From Nitriliruptoraceae bacterium (GTDB lineage Bacteria > Actinomycetota > Nitriliruptoria > Nitriliruptorales > Nitriliruptoraceae): a stretch of DNA of 10,678 nt. The translations under genes were made by a program, and so were the position numbers. The stretch is from the NCBI GenBank assembly GCA_007131525.1, contig SLQK01000292.1:1-10678 (forward strand), read 5' to 3'. Shown one piece after another: positions 6,895 to 10,678 of this stretch; position 1 is the first letter of the stretch; every line of letters starts with the position of its first letter. A model generated the notes under the pieces. That model saw only the letters and a program-made list of their open reading frames with translations, was not told the DNA's origin and did no database searches.

Positions 6895-6926
6895 GCGAGA
6901 GGCAGCGGCGTGCTCCCCGCACGCGC
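6895..6926. repeat. Divergent 32-nt repeat unit 3
   Basis: It opens GCGAGAGGCAGCGG like the other units and ends CGC at the same 32-nt length, but the right half differs. It has its own perfect hairpin GCGTGC / GCACGC (6908-6924, loop TCCCC). It overlaps unit 4 by two bases. Membership is less certain than for units 1, 2 and 4. Confidence 0.4.
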
Positions 6927-6956
6927 GACCAGCAGCGGCTGTCCGCTGCACCTCGC
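6925..6956. repeat. 32-nt palindromic repeat unit 4 (REP-like)
   Basis: GCGA and TCGC ends, a 3x3 internal loop, and a perfect 7-bp stem GCAGCGG (6932-6938) / CCGCTGC (6943-6949) closed by the tetraloop CTGT. It is the best-formed member of the family. Confidence 0.68.
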
Positions 6957-6957
6957 C

Positions 6958-6990
6958 GGGCGAGCCCAGGCCCGAGGGTGGGTGTCGCCC
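6958..6990 (-). terminator. Possible terminator stem after the ferritin gene
   Basis: On the minus strand GGGCGA (6990-6985) follows the ferritin stop codon directly and pairs with TCGCCC (6963-6958) across a 21-nt loop. There is no T-tract. With the palindromic units beyond it, it probably forms the 3' boundary of this transcript. Confidence 0.3.
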
Positions 6991-7503
6991 TCAGTGCCGG
7001 TCGGACCCCGACGCACCCTCCCGTCTGCCCGGCAGCTCACGGTCGAGCAGCAGCACGGCGCTCGGGTCGTCGATGACCTTCTCCAGCTCCCCCACGATGG
7101 TGCTGACGCTGGCCTCCTCCTCGACCTGCTCCTCGAGGAACCAGGTCAGCAGCGGCAGGCTCGGGTAGGCCCGAGCCTCGGTGGCGGCGGCGTAGAGCTC
7201 ACCGATGGCCCCCGTGACCTTGCGCTCGTGCTCGAGCGCCGCGACGAAGACGGCGAGGAGGTCGTCGAAGTCGGCCCGTGGGGCCTCCAGGGGCGTCAGG
7301 GTGACCTCGCCATCACGGTCCAGCACGTGGTCCATGAACAGCCGGGCGTGCTCGCCCTCCTCGGCTGCCTGGGACCGCAGCCAGGTGGCGGAACCGTTGT
7401 AGTCGTGGGCCTCGGCCCACGCGGACATCTGGAGGTAGGCCCGCTCGGCGGCGTGTTCCAGCGCGATCTGCGCGTTGAACCGGGCCTGCAGTTCGACGTC
7501 CAT
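6991..7503 (-). CDS. Ferritin (non-haem, FtnA-type)
   Basis: A 170-residue four-helix ferritin that should assemble into a cage, oxidise Fe(II) and store iron in the cytoplasm. Ferroxidase ligands are visible by comparison with E. coli FtnA: E16 (IALEH), E49 and H52 (AEEGEHA), E93 (LEHER), Q126 and E129-E130 (EEQVEEE). The YLQMSAW segment (23-29) and YPSLPLLTWFLEEQ (113-126) are ferritin hallmarks. There is no central haem-ligand Met context like that of bacterioferritin. The ATG at 7503 has GAGGAGG six bases upstream, which rules out the in-frame GTG at 7506 and the upstream ATG. The C-terminal tail (about 150-170) is rich in charged residues. It lies 83 nt downstream of aztA on the same strand with its own candidate promoter. 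Confidence 0.95.
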   Translation of the reverse strand: MDVELQARFNAQIALEHAAERAYLQMSAWAEAHDYNGSATWLRSQAAEEGEHARLFMDHVLDRDGEVTLTPLEAPRADFDDLLAVFVAALEHERKVTGAIGELYAAATEARAYPSLPLLTWFLEEQVEEEASVSTIVGELEKVIDDPSAVLLLDRELPGRREGASGSDRH

Positions 7504-7535
7504 CACGATCCTCCTCGAGGTCGGGTACGGCTGCA

Positions 7536-7564
7536 ACGGTAGGCCCTGCCCACGAGCGGGTCAG
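7536..7564 (-). promoter_or_regulatory. Candidate sigma-70-type promoter for ferritin
   Basis: On the minus strand CTGACC (7564-7559; TGAC matches the -35 core) is followed after exactly 17 nt by TACCGT (7541-7536; TANNNT -10). Transcription would start about 25-30 nt before the ATG. This suggests the ferritin gene need not depend on the azt operon. No AT-rich IdeR/DtxR or Fur box is seen. Confidence 0.4.
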
Positions 7565-7583
7565 GCCCCACGTGCGGGGTCAG
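7547..7583. repeat. Degenerate 18/19-bp tandem repeat in the ferritin promoter region
   Basis: Two adjacent copies, TGCCCACGAGCGGGTCAG (7547-7564) and GCCCCACGTGCGGGGTCAG (7565-7583), agree at 15 of 18 aligned bases with one gap. Each holds a weak C-run/G-run dyad. The first copy covers the proposed -35 and spacer, so the pair could be operator half-sites; the second also lies just after the aztA stop and could contribute to termination. Confidence 0.45.
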
Positions 7584-7586
7584 CTC

Positions 7587-8306
7587 TCATCCCAGCGGCG
7601 CGATCACGCCGGGGCCGTAGGCATCGGCCAGCCGGGCCGGCACGAGCACCTCGGCGGCGGGCCCGCAGGCCACGGGACGCCCCGCCAGCAGCACCACCTG
7701 ATCGGCCCGTGCAGCGACCGCGAGGTCGTGGGTCGCCGCGACGACGATGGCGCCGCGCTCACGCTCGTCCTCGACCGCGCGAGCGATCAGCACCTCGCTG
7801 GCTGCGTCCAGTCCGGTGTGCGCCTCGTCGAGCAGGAGCACCTCCGCCTGCTGTGCGAGCGCCCGGGCGGTCAGCACCCGCTGGCGCTGGCCGCCGGAGA
7901 GCTCGATCAGCTGTCGCCGCGCGAGGTCGGTGACCTCCACGCGATCCATGGCCTCTGCGATGCTCTCGCGATCCTCGGCACGGAACCGACCGAGGAGCCC
8001 TCGGTGCGGATAGCGCCCCATGCGCACGACCTCCGCCACGGTCAGGGGCAGTCCGGCGTCCACGTGGCTGGACTGGAACACCATCGCCACGGCCCGGCGG
8101 GCGGGGCGCTGCCCGGCGAAGCTGACCCTGCCGGTGCGCGGCGGCAGCAGCCCGGCGATCACCTGGAGCAGGGTCGACTTCCCCGAGCCGTTCGGGCCGA
8201 TCAGGGCGGTGGTGGTCCCGCCGACCAGCTCCAGATGATCCACCTGCAGCACCGTCGGCCCGGTGTCGTAGCGGACCGTGATGCCCTCCAGCCGGGCGCA
8301 GCTCAT
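7587..8306 (-). CDS. aztA: Zinc ABC transporter ATP-binding protein AztA
   Basis: A 239-residue ABC ATPase that would energise metal uptake from the cytoplasmic face. Walker A is GPNGSGKS (37-44), the Q-loop is Q78, the signature LSGGQRQR is at 136-143, Walker B LLLDE is at 157-161 and the H-loop His is H193 in ATHD. After Walker B the sequence is DEAHTGLD, where most family members have DEP; the catalytic Glu E161 is kept. The ATG at 8306 overlaps the aztC stop as ATGA, so translation is coupled. The AztA name rests on the aztC and aztD neighbours; by sequence alone it could be any Mn/Zn/Fe (ZnuC/MntB-like) ATPase. No permease gene follows: the next gene is ferritin after 83 nt. Confidence 0.85.
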   Translation of the reverse strand: MSCARLEGITVRYDTGPTVLQVDHLELVGGTTTALIGPNGSGKSTLLQVIAGLLPPRTGRVSFAGQRPARRAVAMVFQSSHVDAGLPLTVAEVVRMGRYPHRGLLGRFRAEDRESIAEAMDRVEVTDLARRQLIELSGGQRQRVLTARALAQQAEVLLLDEAHTGLDAASEVLIARAVEDERERGAIVVAATHDLAVAARADQVVLLAGRPVACGPAAEVLVPARLADAYGPGVIAPLG

Positions 8307-9280
8307 CCGCCCAGACCCGCTGCGATGCGGCTCGCCTTGTCGCGCATCATCTCCTCGTAGGTCTCGGCACCCTCACCGATCGGCGAGAGCGACTCGGTCC
8401 ACAGCGACACCACCTCCACCTCGAGGTCGGCCTCGGCGGCGAGCGCGTCCACCAGCTGCGTCGGTGAGCTCGCGTCGGCGAACAGGGTGGGCACACCGGC
8501 GTCCTCGATCGCGGCCACGAGGTCGGCGAGGTCGGCGGCGCTCGGGCTGGCCAGGGTCGTCCCACCGGGGATGACCGCGCCGATCACGGTGAAGTCGTAC
8601 CGCTCGGCGAAGTAGCCGAAGACATGGTGGTTGGTCACGAGCTTGCGCCGCTGCGACGGGATGTCCGCGAGCAGCTGCTCCACCTCGGCGTCCAGGGCCA
8701 GGAGGTCAGCCTGGGCCCCGGCTGCGCGCTCGGACAGGATCGCCGCAGCATCCTCCTCGAGGCCCGCAGCAGCGATCAGCGCCTCAGCCACGAGGCCAGG
8801 GACGGCCGCCATGCGGCTCACGTCGGTCCACACGTGCGGGTCGAGCATGGTGGTGTCGTCGTCCAGGCCGATGTCGCCGTAGGCGATCGGATCGACCTGC
8901 GGTGCCACCGCGAACACCGGCACACCGTCGGCGGCGGCCGCCTCGACGATGGGGAGCACGTTCTCCTCGAGGTTCAGCCCGTTGACGACGATCAGATCCG
9001 CCTGCGTCAGGCGTTCCGCCGCGGTGGCGGACAGCTCGAAGGAGTGCGGGTCCACACCCCGCGGCATCACGCTGTCGACCTCGACCAGCTCGCCGAAGGC
9101 GACGTCCACGATGTCGGCCAGCACGTTCATGGTCACGACCACGTGAGGCACACCACCGTCCGCGACGACGGTCGTGGCATCGTCGGTCCCGGGACCGGCC
9201 GCCTCCTCCCCGCCGCAGGCGACGAGGAGGAGTGCGGCCGCCAGGACCCGTGCCCACTGGCTCACGCGAGTCGTGCTCAT
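8303..9280 (-). CDS. aztC: Zinc ABC transporter substrate-binding lipoprotein AztC
   Basis: A 325-residue cluster A-I (ZnuA/AztC-like) metal-binding protein, tethered outside the membrane. The signal peptide ends in the lipobox LVAC with C22 as lipidation site. Probable zinc ligands are H79 (GVDPHSFE), H149 (LDPHVW), H218 (TNHHVFGYF) and D269 (FADAS), the three-His one-Asp set known for AztC. There is no long His-rich loop as in ZnuA, again as in AztC, where the partner AztD supplies the metal. An acidic stretch, GLDDDTT, precedes H149. I chose the ATG at 9280, which shares one base with the aztD TGA (TGATG); a TTG at 9283 is a less likely alternative. Mn or Fe as substrate cannot be excluded from the sequence, but the aztD linkage favours zinc. 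Confidence 0.9.
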   Translation of the reverse strand: MSTTRVSQWARVLAAALLLVACGGEEAAGPGTDDATTVVADGGVPHVVVTMNVLADIVDVAFGELVEVDSVMPRGVDPHSFELSATAAERLTQADLIVVNGLNLEENVLPIVEAAAADGVPVFAVAPQVDPIAYGDIGLDDDTTMLDPHVWTDVSRMAAVPGLVAEALIAAAGLEEDAAAILSERAAGAQADLLALDAEVEQLLADIPSQRRKLVTNHHVFGYFAERYDFTVIGAVIPGGTTLASPSAADLADLVAAIEDAGVPTLFADASSPTQLVDALAAEADLEVEVVSLWTESLSPIGEGAETYEEMMRDKASRIAAGLGG

Positions 9281-10611
9281 CAACGCGGCCAGGCACCGAC
9301 GAAGACCAGGTCCGCGGGTGCACCGCCGAGCTCCATGGTCCGCGCAAGGCGCAGGTCGTCGTTGGTGGCGAACTCGTGCACCACGCCCTCGCTCGGCGAG
9401 GGCACGTAGGCCCGGTCCCGACCGCCGACGATGGAGAAGCGGGCAGCATCCTCATGGTCGTCGATGGTGACCGACTCCCCGCTGGACACGACCAGCTCCG
9501 CGGTGTCGAGGTCGAACAGGTGCAGCACACCGTCGTCGGTGAGCACCAGCACGTTGCCGTCGTCGTCGACGGTGGCTCGGGTCGCGGTCTCGGTCGGCAG
9601 GTCGACGATGGTCAGCACCGCGGCATCGGCATCGATGAAGGCCAGCTTGTCGTCCCGCGAGGAGACGAAGACGTTGCTGTCCTCGGCGGTGCGCAGGTAG
9701 CCGAGTCGGAACTCCTCACCGAGCTCCTCGGGGTAGAACACCTCGCGGCCGTGGGCGTGGTCACCGTGGGCCTCGAGCAGCAGCACCCGGTCGGCGCAGG
9801 CGAAGGCGGTCCAGTCCGCACCACGCATCTCCCCGTGCAGACCGGGGCACTCGTACTCGCCAACCCGCTCACCGTCGTGGAGGATCCACACTTCGTCGGC
9901 CAACCCACCGTCCTGGCCGTCCGCCGGCCCGGAGATCACCGTCAGCTCCTCGCTGAGCTGCACGATGCCGCCGTGGTGCGGGGTGTCGGTCTCGACCACC
10001 TCGCCGTCGATGTCGGTGTGCTCGAGCAGGGCCAGCTCATCGATCAGGAAGCCCGCACCCTCGTCGTCGCCGAAGATCGCGAACCGACCGAAGTCCGCGG
10101 TGGTGTGGATCGGCGTGCCGGTGTCCAGACGTGCGTCGAGCAGACGCGGCGGATCGATGTAGTAGTGGTTGTGGTCACCGTGGCCGACGGCCCAGGTCCC
10201 CGGCTCGATGAACTGCACGGTGTCGGCACCGTGCTGCACCGCTGCGACCACGCGGTGCTCGCTCCCGAGGTAGAGGGCTGCGCCGGGTGCTGCGGTGTCG
10301 AAGCTGGCGAGCACCTCCTCGGTGGCCAGGTCGACCACGTGGACGACCGGCGCCTCGGCGTCGGCGACGACCAGGCGCGGCTGCGGGTCGGGCACCTCCT
10401 CGGTCTCCGCAGCCATCGCGTCCCCATCGCTGCCGTGGCCGTGGTCGTCGTCGTGGTCGTCGGCCTCCTCGACGGCCTCCTCCTCGGTCGCCCCCGCGTC
10501 GTCGACCTCGGTGGCATCAGCGCCATCGTCGGCGTCGCCGCAGGCAGCGAGCAGCAGGGCGCCCGCGGCCGCGGCGGCAGCCGCACGCCATACTCGGTTG
10601 CGGACATGCAT
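9280..10611 (-). CDS. aztD: Zinc metallochaperone AztD (beta-propeller lipoprotein)
   Basis: A 443-residue exported lipoprotein: the signal peptide ends in LAAC with C24 as lipidation site, followed by a very acidic linker (25-70) that carries H53, H57 and H59. The body has repeated strand blocks (VHVVDLATEEVLASF, AVLTIVDLPTET, VLHLFDLDTAEL), typical of a beta-propeller. His clusters likely to bind zinc are GHGDHNH (143-149), PHHGG (211-215), CPGLHGE (255-261) and AHGDHAHG (281-288). AztD is known to bind zinc and pass it directly to AztC, and the coupled aztC downstream supports this. The ATG at 10611 has AGGAAGG ten bases upstream. Paracoccus AztD is a free periplasmic protein; here lipidation would be needed to keep it at the cell surface. 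No AT-rich Zur box is seen in the 67 nt available upstream. Confidence 0.88.
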   Translation of the reverse strand: MHVRNRVWRAAAAAAAGALLLAACGDADDGADATEVDDAGATEEEAVEEADDHDDDHGHGSDGDAMAAETEEVPDPQPRLVVADAEAPVVHVVDLATEEVLASFDTAAPGAALYLGSEHRVVAAVQHGADTVQFIEPGTWAVGHGDHNHYYIDPPRLLDARLDTGTPIHTTADFGRFAIFGDDEGAGFLIDELALLEHTDIDGEVVETDTPHHGGIVQLSEELTVISGPADGQDGGLADEVWILHDGERVGEYECPGLHGEMRGADWTAFACADRVLLLEAHGDHAHGREVFYPEELGEEFRLGYLRTAEDSNVFVSSRDDKLAFIDADAAVLTIVDLPTETATRATVDDDGNVLVLTDDGVLHLFDLDTAELVVSSGESVTIDDHEDAARFSIVGGRDRAYVPSPSEGVVHEFATNDDLRLARTMELGGAPADLVFVGAWPR

Positions 10612-10634
10612 GTCGTCGTGACCTTCCTGGCGGG

Positions 10635-10667
10635 CAGGGCCCGCCCTCGGTGGCGGAGGCGGGCCTG
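10635..10667. promoter_or_regulatory. Strong GC hairpin upstream of aztD
   Basis: GGCCCGCC (10638-10645) pairs perfectly with GGCGGGCC (10658-10665). Two more outer pairs (CA/TG) form if one G is bulged, and an inner TC/GA pair if one C is bulged. It lies 24-56 nt before the aztD start. No T-tract follows on either strand. It may end an upstream gene outside the window or act in the aztD leader. Confidence 0.4.
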
Positions 10668-10678
10668 CAGCACACTCC

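Noticed and set aside
6690..6960. CRISPR array
   Set aside because: Repeats are palindromic, degenerate and unevenly spaced (40 nt, 9 nt, overlapping), with no regular unique spacers and no cas genes nearby.
6678..7076. Plus-strand open frame (132 codons) across the convergent gap
   Set aside because: Runs through tandem repeats and into the antisense of ferritin; composition is dominated by Arg/Ala/Gly with no ribosome site of note.
7504..7586. Remnant of an aztB permease between aztA and ferritin
   Set aside because: Only 83 nt, no hydrophobic coding trace in any frame; the stretch is explained by repeats, a promoter and a ribosome site.

Overview
The window is very GC-rich, with start-codon and third-position use typical of high-GC Actinobacteria (GTG start, 1-4 nt stop/start overlaps, TANNNT-like -10 elements, lipoproteins with LxAC boxes). 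The deeper-branching Actinobacteria fit well, but this is inference from base composition and gene families; no marker gene is present. Almost all genes lie on the minus strand; the exceptions are one MFS transporter and a gene tail at the left edge.

Left block (minus strand, read right to left from 4890 to 92): a small SpoIIAA/STAS-like protein; a site-2 protease of family M50 with HEFAH and LDGG motifs and a C-terminal CBS-like region; a PDZ plus Lon-type (S16, YlbL-like) Ser/Lys protease whose ATG overlaps the M50 stop codon as TGATG; and a CPH-type P1B copper ATPase (CopB) with eight histidines in its first 40 residues. The M50/PDZ-Lon pair is translationally coupled. The copper pump follows 77 nt later and has its own Shine-Dalgarno. 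The first 66 bases probably hold the end of a convergent plus-strand gene.

Centre: a 347-nt divergent region (4891-5237) with a perfect 9-bp inverted repeat in front of the STAS gene and three hairpins in front of the OFA-family (oxalate/formate antiporter-like) MFS gene. That gene ends at 6626 and is followed by a terminator-like hairpin. The convergent gap 6627-6990 holds no gene. It contains two short GC-rich tandem duplications and then four related 32-nt palindromic units, resembling a REP/BIME-type cluster.

Right block (minus strand): a three-gene run, aztD (beta-propeller zinc metallochaperone lipoprotein), aztC (zinc-binding cluster A-I solute-binding lipoprotein) and aztA (ABC ATPase), coupled by TGATG and ATGA overlaps. 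A ferritin gene follows with its own candidate promoter. The logic is zinc capture (AztD hands Zn to AztC, which feeds an AztA-driven transporter) next to iron storage. The expected membrane permease AztB is not between aztA and the ferritin gene, nor elsewhere in the window. Overall the window is a metal-homeostasis neighbourhood (Cu export, Zn uptake, Fe storage) with a membrane-proteolysis pair.
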